Assembly (NCBI GenBank): GCA_026770585.1
Contig: MU646494.1
Span: forward strand, 356,843 to 377,646
DNA: 20,804 nt
From: Baffinella frigidus
Taxonomy: Eukaryota > Cryptophyceae > Cryptomonadales > Baffinellaceae
Reading direction: 5' to 3'
Part shown: positions 1-7,364 of the stretch, one piece after another
Position numbering within the stretch: position 1 is the stretch's first letter
Layout of the letters: each line of letters opens with the position of its first letter
Translations under genes and position numbers: made by a program
Notes under the pieces: generated by a model
Told to the model about the DNA's origin: nothing
What the model saw: only the letters and a program-made list of their open reading frames with translations
Database searches by the model: none

Positions 1-23
1 GGGGGGGGGGGGGGGGGGGGGGG
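1..23. repeat. Poly-G homopolymer at window start
   Basis: The window opens with 23 consecutive G residues followed by CGGG. It could be a real microsatellite or an assembly-edge artefact. It lies just beyond the truncated exon-tail copy of the minus-strand gene. Confidence 0.85.
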
Positions 24-29
24 CGGGAA

Positions 30-62
30 CTGGTAGCGTAGATGGACCTGAAAGTTCTCGTA
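30..62 (-). repeat. Truncated tail copy of minus-strand exon 2, donor lost
   Basis: Read on the minus strand, this segment repeats the last ~33 nt of the exon at 237-183 (codons for YENFQVHLRYQ). The base after CAG is T instead of G, so the donor GT has become TT. It lies downstream of the intact exon, as expected for an intron-embedded duplicate of the exon's donor half. Confidence 0.7.
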
Positions 63-65
63 TCA

Positions 66-170
66 TTGATGTATGGACTATATACATATATATGGACTAT
101 AAACATATATATACATATATGGAATATATACATATATATATAATACATATAGACTATATATATGTAAAGG
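66..170. repeat. TA-rich (ATATAC/ATATGG) microsatellite
   Basis: Repeats of ATATAC, ATATATAC and TGGACTATA fill this stretch. A similar block lies at 657-757. It sits inside the putative downstream intron of the minus-strand gene. No coding signal seen. Confidence 0.8.
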
Positions 171-182
171 GCGGGGCGGGAC

Positions 183-237
183 CTGGTAGCGTAGATGGAC
201 CTGGAAGTTCTCGTAGCGCCGCACGTTCGCGGCCCAC
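183..237 (-). CDS. Minus-strand gene exon 2 (55 nt)
   Basis: A 55-nt segment is bounded by a TC-rich tract and CAG (240-238) on one side and CAG|GTCCC on the other. After one leading G it encodes WAANVRRYENFQVHLRYQ (18 codons). The polypyrimidine tract before the acceptor is a long (TC)n microsatellite. It is the only copy here with both an acceptor and a donor; the copies at 420-450 and 30-62 are incomplete. Confidence 0.5.
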
Positions 238-383
238 CTGAGAAAGAGAGAGAGAGTGTGAGTGAGTGAGTGAGGGTGGGTGAGAGAGAGAGAGAGTGAG
301 TGTGTGAGAGAGAGACAGAGAGACAGTGTGTGTGTGTGTGTGTGAGTGAGAGTGAGTGTGAGAGGGAGAGGGAGAGTGGGAGT

Positions 384-424
<41 letters not shown>

Positions 425-1966
425 CGTACCGCCGCACGTTCGCGGCCCACCTGCCGGGTTTGGGGGTTGGGGGTTTAAACCGTGAACAAGTATTTTTCTT
501 TTAAAAAATGGCAATGAAAACTACTACACAATGGGTCACGTCCGAAGCAATTGTGTAGTAATTTTCGTGCAGATTTTTAAAAAGAAAGATACTTGTTCCC
601 GGATGAGGTTGGGGGTTAGATCGATAGCGCCGCGGCCTTTGTGCGCATCGGACGTGATTAGTCCATATATATGCATATAGTCCATGTATATGCACATAGT
701 CCATATACATATACATATATATATATGTGTGTGTATATATGTATATAGTCCATACATCAATCCACACAGCGGGCTACGAAGGGATTTTCGGCCCAAATAG
801 GGCCACCTTTCCGTTACCTTATCCGTAGGAAACCCCCCTATGTCCCTACGGATTGCCTACCGTACGGTCCTAGGTCTCATCGCTTGAGGGTTATTCAAAA
901 ACCCATTTAGACGTCTAAATACATTTAATACATTTAGACGTCTATGTATTTAATTTGTACTGGAGCCCCTGCTCTAAAACTAATAGTGACGCGCCCAGGT
1001 TTTCTCGGACAGAGCTAGGGCAGGGACGTGCAGACGTTGTGGGTCATCTGATGACACGAGAGCCCCTCCCTACAGCTATGTGTGCTGTCTCGGACTATTT
1101 GGGCTCAGGCTCAGAAATTTGGTGAGACCGGGTTCTTCCCCGCTCCAAAGTTGACGAATGTGTACCGCAAACCCAGCATGTCAACTCGAGAAGAGTCGGT
1201 CAACCCGAGTGAGGCAGAGCTAGAGCTGGGTGCCTGCCGCGCTGGGGTCCCACCAGCCCTCCGAAGTGGACCAAATCGAGCTTGTAGCTTGAGCAATTTC
1301 CTTCGGGCAGCCAGTCGAAAACGACCGGCCCCTCGAAGGAAATGGCTGCAGATACAACATCGATTTGACGGGGGGGGGGCAGGGGAGGCGGGCGAGGAGG
1401 GTGCCGGGAGGGAGTACATCGGCTGAGTCACACTCGCTGCAAATGAACCGGTGGGAGATCGGGGGGGGGGGGCTGGAAATGAAAGGGAGAGGGGCAGGAT
1501 CGGTATGGCGGCAAACCGGGTATTCAAGGAGTACAGGGTAGGGAGCTGGGGAGGCGCTGGGCGTGGAGAGGAGGGCGCGGCGGGTCAGACAGGCTTGGGG
1601 GACGGCAGGTGGAGAGGGGGGCTGGGGACTTTGACGGTGCGTGCCTCTGTGCGGGACGGGGGGAGGGATGGGAGAGGCGAGATGTGCAAGAAAGGATTCG
1701 CCCGGTGAAGCAAGCTCGATGGGGGCGACGCACGCCTCGCGCTGGGGGGCTCGGTCTAGTAGGTGTGTGTGCGCTGGCAAGAGCCTCACAGCTCGGGGTT
1801 GGCGCGGGGTAGGGGGGCACCAGTCGTTATCAGCGTACGCTTCGACTGAGGCGCCCTCCCGGAACCAGAAATTCTCCCACCACCGCGGTGGAATCACGCG
1901 GTCCTCCTCCTTCGGCACCTCGACGACGGCCACCTCCGGATTCGGTGAGGCGAAGGGGACCTCCAT
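183..1966 (-). CDS. Agenet/Tudor-like domain protein, 5' part (two exons)
   Basis: Minus-strand gene model with exon 1 at 1966-1821 and exon 2 at 237-183, joined across a 1,583-nt intron. Exon 1 ends with TG and exon 2 begins with G, so the junction creates a Trp codon and the frame stays open. The joined stretch contains FREGASVEAY, then DNDWW, AANV and FQVHLRY. This resembles the Agenet/Tudor SH3-like barrel pattern (GxxVEA, WWxAxV, then a V-x-V/L-x-Y strand). Such domains bind methylated histone tails or other peptides in known families. Exon 2 has a head copy upstream and a tail copy downstream, the same pattern as the plus-strand LCYB gene. The gene runs off the left edge. The family call rests on motif resemblance only, and the exon 1 donor (GTGCCC) is not a strong consensus. 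Confidence 0.45.
238..419 (-). repeat. (TC)n/(AC)n microsatellite forming an expanded polypyrimidine tract
   Basis: On the plus strand this is GAGA/GTGT-rich; on the transcribed minus strand it is TCTC/ACAC. It separates the truncated head copy of exon 2 (450-420) from the intact exon and ends in the CAG acceptor at 240-238. It therefore reads as intron sequence expanded between two copies of one exon head. Confidence 0.8.
420..450 (-). repeat. Truncated head copy of minus-strand exon 2
   Basis: On the minus strand, CAG (453-451) is followed by 31 nt nearly identical to the start of exon 2 (codons WAANVRRYEN). It then runs straight into TCTCTC. It has an acceptor but no donor, so it is a decoy 3' splice site upstream of the real exon. 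Confidence 0.7.
454..479 (-). repeat. Telomere-like C-rich tract next to acceptor
   Basis: On the minus strand the sequence AAACCCCCAACCCCCAAACC leads directly into GGCAG, the acceptor of the exon-head copy at 450. This is the same arrangement as in the LCYB introns, mirrored on the other strand. Confidence 0.6.
480..602. mobile_element. Foldback element, core family GCAACGAAAATTACTACACA, copy a
   Basis: A near-perfect inverted repeat of about 50 nt per arm around a short spacer. The inner ~20 nt (GGCAATGAAAACTACTACAC and its complement) is shared with copies at 5194, 9091, 13097 and 18247. The outer part of the arm (GAACAAGTATTTTTC) is specific to this copy yet pairs with its own partner. 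No ORF is present, so it is non-autonomous. Confidence 0.8.
657..757. repeat. TA/CATATA-rich microsatellite
   Basis: Runs of ATATAGTCCATATA, ATACATATAT and GTGTGTATAT. Same composition as 66-170. No coding signal. Confidence 0.75.
762..905. mobile_element. CCACACAGCGGGC TIR element, right end missing
   Basis: Begins with CCACACAGCGGGCTACGAAG, the terminal repeat of a ~160-bp family seen whole at 15215-15371, 18709-18870 and 19429-19585. It carries the internal block with CCGTAGG...CCTACGG palindromic segments. The distal TIR is not found; the sequence passes into an ATTTAGACGTCTAAAT palindrome region instead. Confidence 0.65.
904..948. repeat. Repeated 16-bp palindrome ATTTAGACGTCTAAAT
   Basis: A perfect palindrome ATTTAGACGTCTAAAT is followed within 30 bp by a second ATTTAGACGTCTA. 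No other function visible. Confidence 0.6.
1118..1215. repeat. Dispersed repeat shared with 10496-10590
   Basis: TTTGGTGAGACCGGGTTCTT, then GCTCCAAAGTTGACG and a GTACCRC block followed by GTCAACT, recurs inside LCYB intron 4 at about 10496-10590 in the same orientation. Not recognised as coding. Confidence 0.6.
1254..1345 (-). other. Exon-like segment, minus strand, function unknown
   Basis: After TATCTGCAG (acceptor-like) the minus strand reads an open frame containing ISFEGPVVFDWLPEG and then NCSSYKLDLVHFGGL, up to a possible GTGGGA donor. The residue pattern is protein-like. Its entry phase (two leading bases) does not fit either exon of the minus-strand gene, so it could be an exon of another isoform, a decayed exon, or chance. 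No family recognised. Confidence 0.3.
1346..1820. other. Putative intron of the minus-strand gene, pyrimidine-rich on minus strand
   Basis: The minus strand is strongly C/T-rich with many CCCTCCC and CCCCCC runs and several CAG endings. Long frames exist on both strands, but they are Pro/Ser-rich low-complexity translations expected from such composition. I do not call them genes. Confidence 0.5.
1821..1966 (-). CDS. Minus-strand gene exon 1 with ATG
   Basis: Starts at an ATG on the minus strand with an in-frame TGA 12 nt upstream, and encodes MEVPFASPNPEVAVVEVPKE, then RVIPPRWWENFWFREGAS and VEAYADND (48 codons plus TG). The end is placed at CTG|GTGCCC because phase and protein pattern continue into the exon at 237-183. 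The upstream TGA supports this ATG as the start, though an acceptor just before it (GAG|CAATCG) cannot be excluded. Confidence 0.45.
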
Positions 1967-2560
1967 CTCGATTGCTCAGCTCAAGGGTGCTTCCTGTCGC
2001 CGCGGCGGAGGCGCCCGCCAGCTTGCGACCCCGCTGCCTTTTTCCCTTCCCCCCTCCCCCTCCCCTTCGCTGCAACACCCGCCCCACGCCAATCCCGTTG
2101 CGCCACACCCTCCTTCAACGCAAGACGTTGAAACGTCACGTCAACGATGCGTTGATGCGAATCCCAGAGCGTTCCCTCTTCCTTCGAATCTGGAAATTTC
2201 GCGTCCAAGTGGAAATCTAAAGTTGATTTCTCCACTTTGAACGTCAAAACAAAACATCACGGGCCCGCCTCGGGGTTTTGAAATCCGTTTTTTAGCATAT
2301 TAGTACTACTGCAAAGCCACAGGGGGGGGTTCAAAATTCTTGGACACGACACTAAAATTACTTGTAAGGTTACCTTTTGACGAATTTTGGTCACGTCCTT
2401 GGGGTGAAAATCGCCTTTTGAGTCAATAAGTGAGGAGAAAATGGCTCAAAAGTATAGGACACCAAGTGTCACCAGAGTGTCCGCTACTCTTTGAAACCCA
2501 CCCTGTGGCTTTTCAGTAGTAAGTGAGCCGTTTTTAGCCGTTTTCTGCCGCGACCTAAAG
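1967..2560. other. GC-rich then AT-richer flank of the minus-strand gene, no gene called
   Basis: The part at 1967-2110 is GC- and C-run rich. Frames on both strands here are short or Arg/Pro/Gly-rich. A minus-strand frame near 2245-2000 has no ATG and I cannot attach it to any exon. From 2250 on there are stops in all frames. This stretch may hold the promoter of the minus-strand gene, but no element is recognisable. Confidence 0.5.
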
Positions 2561-2564
2561 GAGA

Positions 2565-2785
2565 GCTAAACGCGATCCGAAAGCAAAAATGCTTTCTCTG
2601 CAGTCCTTTCTACGGAAGGGCGTGTCGTTGGCATATGTTGGGAGCATTTAAAACCTAAAGGACTAAAGGATCCTCTGCACCGGGGGGCCTGAATGTGATC
2701 CGAAAGGAAGCATGGTTTTTTTGCAGAACAACTTCTGGTGTCCGCCTATGTTGGGAGCTCGAAGAACCTAAAGGACCTAAATAAC
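2565..2785 (+). repeat. CTAAAGGAC-type dispersed repeat, forward, units A and B
   Basis: Unit A runs from CGATCCGAAAGCAAAAATGC through CGGAAGGGCGTGTCGTTGGC to ATGTTGGGAG and AAACCTAAAGGAC. Unit B runs from TGATCCGAAAGGAAGCATGG through TTCTGGTGTCCGCCTATGTT to GAGCTCGAAGAACCTAAAGG. The units are homologous to each other and recur at 3125-3365 and 3666-3848 (forward) and at 5868-6690 (reverse). Confidence 0.75.
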
Positions 2786-3124
2786 ATTCTGACTGACCTT
2801 ATTGAAAGGCGGGGGATCATTGATACACTCGTTGCTTTGCTAAACTTGCATTCTTGATCTCAGACACTCGGTTAGACTTAACTCTGCTGACTCACACTGA
2901 CACTTCGGGGCACAGTACGATCACTCATGCTAGGCTTGCCATTGACTCTACTGACTGATGTACATTGGGGGAAATCCTTGACGCAACCACATTTTCTCTC
3001 CTTATTCATCTTTGGTGCCTGGCTGATCTCACCTCATCCCCCCACATAATCACTCTCACCTTTTGGAATCTTGTTTCCTCCCTCATCTGAGGCATCCGTG
3101 GTCGGAGCTCTTATGCTCCAACCA
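2786..3124. other. No feature recognised
   Basis: Mixed-composition DNA with stops in all frames and no repeat family that I recognise. Possibly unique intergenic sequence. Confidence 0.5.
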
Positions 3125-3365
3125 TAGGATACCATGAGCCTCATAAAGGCTGACTTGGGTTCGGTGTGTGGGCGAGCGCGGTCCTCTGGATCAACTCAAA
3201 CACCCCAAGAGACCACCCTGTATCCCCTCTTCACGAGCCTCTGCACTGGAGAGCTCGATGCGATCCGAAAGCAAAAATGCTGTTTCTGCAGATCTTTTCT
3301 ACGGAAGGCGTGTCGTTGGGTTATGTTGGGAGAAATGAAAACCTGAAGGACCTAAAGGTCAAGCT
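3125..3365 (+). repeat. CTAAAGGAC-type repeat, long unit A
   Basis: Contains a 5' extension (CCTCATAAAGGCTGACTTGG to CACTGGAGAGCTCGATGCG) followed by unit A. The whole ~230 bp recurs as a reverse complement at about 6334-6550, giving a long-range inverted pair about 3 kb apart. The short frames in it are repeat-derived. Confidence 0.7.
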
Positions 3366-3439
3366 TATTGCATGACCTTTCGGAATCGGGAGCGGCCCCT
3401 TTAGCTGCAGTGGGCGGAGCCCTATGCTCAAGTGGGAGT

Positions 3440-3534
3440 ACGGCCGATCCGGTCCTGAAAGGGCGTAGGGGTAACGGGGAACTCCGTTACAGGTCCTGGC
3501 TTGGCGACCTGGCTTGCCGAGCCTGGGGGGATTG
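3440..3534 (-). other. Candidate minus-strand exon next to a telomere-like array
   Basis: On the minus strand a CCCTCAA array ends in CCTCAATCCCCCCAG, and the following frame reads ASQVAKPGPVTEFP then VTPTPFQ. Telomere-like array plus CAG plus open frame copies the LCYB acceptor layout. There is no clear GT donor and no family match, so this stays a candidate only. Confidence 0.22.
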
Positions 3535-3535
3535 A

Positions 3536-3544
3536 GGTTGAGGC

Positions 3545-3604
<60 letters not shown>

Positions 3605-3608
3605 GGTT
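3536..3608 (+). repeat. Telomere-like (TTGAGGG)n array
   Basis: About nine tandem TTGAGGG units. This is a variant of the plant-type TTTAGGG telomere unit. Interstitial, with the G-rich strand on plus. Confidence 0.9.
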
Positions 3609-3665
3609 GCCGACGGCATGGGCTGACACCGACAATCCTGTTGAATAAATCGGAAATAACGAAAA

Positions 3666-3848
3666 TAGATCCTTTCCACGGAAGGGCGTGTCGTTGGCAT
3701 GTGTTGGGCGAAATTAAAACCTAAAGGACCTAAAGGATCTAAAGGTCGGAAACTCCACCGGGGGGGGCCTGAATGTGATCCGAAAGGAAGCATGGCTTTT
3801 CTGCAGAACAAGTTCCGGTGTCCGCCTTTGTTGGGAGCTCGAAGAACC
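3666..3848 (+). repeat. CTAAAGGAC-type repeat, units A and B
   Basis: Unit A (CCACGGAAGGGCGTGTCGTT to AACCTAAAGGACCTAAAGG) is followed by unit B (TGATCCGAAAGGAAGCATGG to GGGAGCTCGAAGAACC). Same order as at 2565-2785. Confidence 0.75.
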
Positions 3849-4120
3849 GTGTGTGAAAATTTAATACACTCTCCTTCCCCCTTTTCCGACCGGAATGGTG
3901 GGGAGGACCGTTCCATATCTGTCTGGCATGAGCGAGGTTACTGATTACTGAATTTATTAAAGAGGTTTCGCCGTTATTGCCTAACCCGTGCCTTAACCAG
4001 ACTATGATCGGTCCATGTTATACCCCGCTCAGTCAGTCTCCGAGGGATGCTCCCAGGTACCCCTGTACGCGCCCTGGAACCATCTGCTCGCCTTCAGGGA
4101 AATCCTCAGATTTCTGAGGA
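3849..4120. other. No feature recognised
   Basis: No open frame of note, no repeat family and no RNA-like structure that I can support. Confidence 0.45.
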
Positions 4121-4236
4121 TTTCTTAATCCGTAGGAACCCCCCCTCTGTCTCTGTAGACGGATTGCCTGCCGTAAGATCGTAAGTATCATCGCTCAAGG
4201 GTTATTCGAAATCCCTTCGAAGTCCGCTGTGTGAGA
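4121..4236. mobile_element. CCACACAGCGG TIR element, left end missing
   Basis: Carries TTAATCCGTAGGAACCCCCC, the internal TCGCTCAAGGGTTATTCGAA and the right terminal repeat CCCTTCGAAGTCCGCTGTGT. Family as at 15215-15371. The left TIR is absent. Confidence 0.6.
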
Positions 4237-4586
4237 AACTTTCCAAGAGTGGCCGATTTGTACCATGAATATCGAAAAACTCAAACAAGAGTGTGAGGCC
4301 GCGTATGGCCCCTCATGAATAAAACACACATCTCTGAAGTGGCGAGTAGGCTCAGACGCCCTACGGCAAGGCCCTCGGACCTGCCTAGGGCGAGTTAGGG
4401 TGAATATTCTCCCTATGGGTACCTAGGGGATAGCAGCAGTCTTCGATCAGGCTGTAGGAGGTGGAGTTAGAATCCATCCGGAAAATGCTCGTATGAGCGG
4501 GCGACACGGGGTACAGTAAGTGGCACAATGCGTAGCATGTGCGGCGCTGACGCTGGTTGTTTGGCAATAAATTATCAATCTCTCGA
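4237..4586. other. No gene recognised
   Basis: A 60-codon minus-strand frame exists here without supporting features. No repeats stand out. Confidence 0.4.
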
Positions 4587-4634
4587 TCAGGATTGTGGGG
4601 CTCGTCGGCACAGATCCTTGGCTCGTTCGTACGC
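4587..4634 (-). other. Candidate short minus-strand exon after a telomere-like array
   Basis: The minus strand reads a CCCTAAA array ending CCCTAAACAG, then an open frame AYERAKDLCRRAPQS followed by TGA. Layout mirrors the LCYB acceptors. It may be a terminal exon or chance; no family recognised. Confidence 0.2.
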
Positions 4635-4637
4635 CTG

Positions 4638-4715
4638 TTTAGGGTTTAAGGTTTGGGGTTTAGGGTTTATAGTTAAGGGTTAAGGGTTAAGGGTTTAGGG
4701 TTTAGGGTTTAGGGT

Positions 4716-4768
<53 letters not shown>

Positions 4769-4985
4769 GGTTAAGAGTTGATGGTTTAGGGTTTAGGGTA
4801 TAGGGTGTAGGGTGTAGGGTTGAGAGGGTTTCGGTATAGGGTTGAGGGTTTAGGGTTCAGGATTTAGGGTTCAGGGTTTAGGGTTCAGGGTACAGGGTTC
4901 AAGGTTTAGGGCTTAGGGTTCAGAGTTTAGGGTTCAGGGTTCAAGATTTAGGGTTCAGGGGTCAGGGTTTGGGGTTTATAGTGTA
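4638..4985 (+). repeat. Interstitial telomere-like array (TTTAGGG/TTGAGGG/TTCAGGG)
   Basis: About 350 bp of degenerate 6-8-nt units, mainly TTTAGGG, TTGAGGG and TTCAGGG, with TTAAGGG and TGTAGGG variants. The G-rich strand is on plus, opposite to the arrays inside LCYB introns. Degeneracy argues against a live chromosome end. Confidence 0.9.
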
Positions 4986-5081
4986 CTGTCTTCTTTTCTG
5001 ACGCAATCCCCGGATCCGAGTGGCACGTGACGTTCCCGGAAATAAACGCAGAACACTCAGACCCCCCTCGGGGGGGTACCG

Positions 5082-5150
5082 TTAAGCGATAAGACCTATG
5101 ACCCTACGGTAGGCACTCCGTAGGGCCATAGGGGAGGTTCCTGGATCCGA
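5082..5150. mobile_element. Internal fragment of the CCTACGGTAGGC element family
   Basis: AAGCGATAAGACCTATGACC, then CCTACGGTAGGCACTCCGTA and AGGGGAGGTTCC match the internal part of the CCACACAGCGG family in reverse orientation. Termini not seen. Confidence 0.5.
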
Positions 5151-5193
5151 AATAAATTCAGAACAAGCAGAACCCTTTCCGGGGGGGCACTTG

Positions 5194-5350
5194 GGGTTCT
5201 TCCTTCATTTGCGAAAACGATGAAATACAATCGTTTTTTGGCAACGAAAATTACTGCACAAACGCTTCACTATTGCTAATAAGATCCGATTGTGTGGTAA
5301 TTTTCGTTGCTAGAAACGATTAGATTTCATCGTTTCCGCACATGAACCTT
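5194..5350. mobile_element. Foldback element, core family GCAACGAAAATTACTACACA, copy b
   Basis: Inner arms GGCAACGAAAATTACTGCAC and its complement surround a ~30-nt spacer. The outer arms (GAAAACGATGAAATACAATC / mirrored) are unlike those of the other copies but pair with each other, and pairing continues weakly to AAGGTTC at the ends. Confidence 0.8.
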
Positions 5351-5474
5351 GTGTCTCTTTCTGCACTGAGCCACGGTCGTGTTATGCGCTCGATAGACCG
5401 TGCTTCCCCCCTTCTGGTTGTTTCGCTTCACGTAAACCAAATGAATTTCTCCCTCTTTCCTTTATGCCGATAAA

Positions 5475-5830
5475 TTTGAGGGCCAAGAGGTCCTAGGCAG
5501 GTCCTAGGGCCCTACGGTAGGGCGTATGAGCCTACTGGCCTTTAACCACTTAAGGGATAAGGCCCACAGGTTATGGGGCAAAACAATCGGTTCAAACCCC
5601 CAAACCCCAAAAGTCGGCCACACCCCACACCGACGTTTCACCAATGTTTTTTTTCCAGTCTCGGCACCACGGGAACAGCGGGTGGTGCTACGAAGGAATT
5701 GTCGGCCCAAATCGGGCCACCTTTCCGTAACCTTATCCGTAGGAACCCCCCCTGTTTCCCTACGGATTGCCTACCGTAGGGTCCTCTGGCGTATCGCTTA
5801 TGGGTTATTTGGTGGTGGTGACCCGCTGAA
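5475..5830. mobile_element. Nested fragments of CCACACAGCGG-type elements
   Basis: Contains CCTACGGTAGGGC, GATAAGGCC, GGCCCAAATCGGGCCACCTTTCC, CCTTATCCGTAGGAACCCCC and GATTGCCTACCGTAGGGTCC, internal blocks of the family in both orientations. Intact termini are missing. Frames crossing it are repeat-derived. Confidence 0.5.
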
Positions 5831-5867
5831 CCCCTGGGATCCCACCACAATCCCCCCATCGCTGATA

Positions 5868-6330
5868 GGTCCTTAAGGTTTTAATTTCGCCCAACATAGC
5901 CCACCAACACGCCCTTTTAATTCCTTTAAGTTCTTCGAGATCCCAACATAGGCGGACACCGGAACTTGTTTTGCAGAAAAGCCATGCTTCCTTTCTATGT
6001 TTGGTCACTTATTGACACTTGTTGACTTTATTCGAAAAAGAATTGCACGGCGCAGAAATGAGGCGTCCTTTAGATCCTTTAGGTTCTTCGAACTCCCAAC
6101 ATAGACGGACACTGGAACTTATCTGCAAAAAAGCCATGCTTCCTTTTGGCGTGGTGCTAATTCCTTTAGTAGGTCCTTTAGGTTTGAATTTCGCCCAACA
6201 TAGCCCAACGACACGTCTTTCCGTAGAAAAGATCTGCAGATCCTTTAGGTCCTTTAGGTTCTTCGAGCTTCCAACATAGGCGGACACCGGAACTTATCCT
6301 GCAGAAAGGCCATTCTTCCTTTCTTCTCCT
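5868..6330 (-). repeat. CTAAAGGAC-type repeat, reverse, several units A and B
   Basis: Reverse-complement copies: GGTCCTTTAGG, TTCTTCGAGCTTCCAACATA, GGCGGACACCGGAACTT, GCAGAAAAGCCATGCTTCC. At least three B units and two A units alternate. Together with 2565-3848 they form a large imperfect inverted arrangement. Confidence 0.75.
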
Positions 6331-6333
6331 GTA

Positions 6334-6690
6334 GGTCCTTTAGGTTTTAATTTCTCCCAACATATGCCAACGACACGCCCTTCCGTAGAAAGGACTGCAG
6401 AGAAAGAATTTTTGCTTTCGGATCGCATTTCGCTCTCCAGTGCAGAGGCTCGTGAAGAGGGGATACAGGGTGGTTCTCCTGGGGTGTTTGAGGAGTCCCA
6501 AGTGGGAACTCGCTCGCGCACACACCGAACTCAAGTCAGCCTTTAGACTCTGCTGCTCTTTTAGGTCCTTGAGGTTTTAAATGCTCCCAACATAGCCCAA
6601 CGACACGCCCTTCCGTAGAAAGGATCTGCAGAGAAAGCATTTTTCTCTACCTAGTTTTTGCTTTCGGATCGCATAGGATCCTAGCTATTC
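6334..6690 (-). repeat. CTAAAGGAC-type repeat, reverse, long unit A plus a second A
   Basis: Starts with TAGGTCCTTTAGGTTTTAAT and includes CCAACGACACGCCCTTCCGT, then the extension found at 3125-3250. A further A unit lies at about 6560-6680. Confidence 0.7.
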
Positions 6691-6961
6691 GCCGTTCAGT
6701 CCAAGGGGCGAAAAAATCGGAGGCCCGTTGACCGGAATTGGAGCCATTTTCATTCTTTCATAGGAGAAATCATAGGAGAAATTACTATGCCATAGGTAAT
6801 TTTACTTATGATTCCCAATCAAATCACATCACATCTTCGCGGTCAAAACCTGACATGACACCGAAATTCTGAGGTGGAGGCCGTAGGCGGAGGCAGTTGA
6901 GGACAGTTGGCATCGAACGGCTCTTCGGATTGTGGTGGGAAGCCTGCCACGAGGAGCTACC
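6691..6961 (+). promoter_or_regulatory. 5' flank of LCYB, no element identified
   Basis: This 270-bp stretch precedes the LCYB start codon. No TATA box, initiator or other defined element is recognised. The start context CTACCATGCG has an acceptable eukaryotic initiation context (C at -3, A two bases before the ATG is not at the Kozak purine site). The call is positional only. Confidence 0.2.
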
Positions 6962-7364
6962 ATGCGCCGCGTGACGGTGCTGCTCCTCTCGCTGGCGGCG
7001 GCGCCCTCCTCGCTGGCCTTCCTGGCCTCTTCCCCAAGGTTTCATCCAGCGCCGCGTACTGGCGCAGCGCAGTGCGGTATTCGGCGGGGGCCAGACAGGC
7101 CAGGGCTTCGGTTGACAGGTGTGGGAGCGAAGGGGCTGCGGAGCGTGCTTTCGGGGGCGGATGCTCCCTCGAAGGAGCAGGAGGGGGACAAGGTGCACGG
7201 GGAGGCCAGTGGGAACCAGCACGGGGATGCGGGGCAGCAAGTGCTGTGGAAGGACGCATCGCCGCAGCGGACCGTAGGGAATGACCAGAAGTCGTGGATG
7301 AACCAGTTCCCCAACACGTGGCAGCCTGCGGAGGCGCTGGCCCTCGACCGTTCGCTCCGAAATG
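6962..7364 (+). CDS. LCYB: LCYB exon 1: bipartite plastid leader and N-terminus
   Basis: ATG at 6962 is the first ATG of the frame. It encodes MRRVTVLLLSLAAAPSSLAF: basic n-region, hydrophobic core and AxA-like SLA|F cleavage site with Phe at +1, typical of targeting through secondary red plastid membranes. A Ser/Arg/Pro-containing transit-like stretch follows (LASSPRFHPAPRTG). The exon ends ...ALALDRSLRN G|GTGAGC, a good donor in phase 1; the first base of exon 2 completes a Gly codon. Reading on past the donor meets a stop at 7556-7558. It is the longest exon and the only one without obvious truncated copies. Confidence 0.85.

Noticed and set aside
78-450. Ser/Leu/Thr-rich minus-strand frames around 1-450
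   Set aside because: They are translations of (TC)n and (AC)n microsatellites; only the ends match the real short exon at 237-183 and its copies.
1220-1966. A 248-codon minus-strand frame read as one protein
   Set aside because: Only its first ~49 codons look coding. The rest is Pro/Ser low complexity from C/T-rich DNA and has intron-like features.
1082-2240. Plus-strand frames over 1082-2240
   Set aside because: Arg/Gly/Ala-rich shadows of GC-rich DNA, no motifs, and opposite to the better-supported minus-strand exons.
4638-4985. Array taken as a real chromosome end
   Set aside because: Units are highly degenerate and flanked by ordinary sequence on both sides; interstitial telomere-like repeats.
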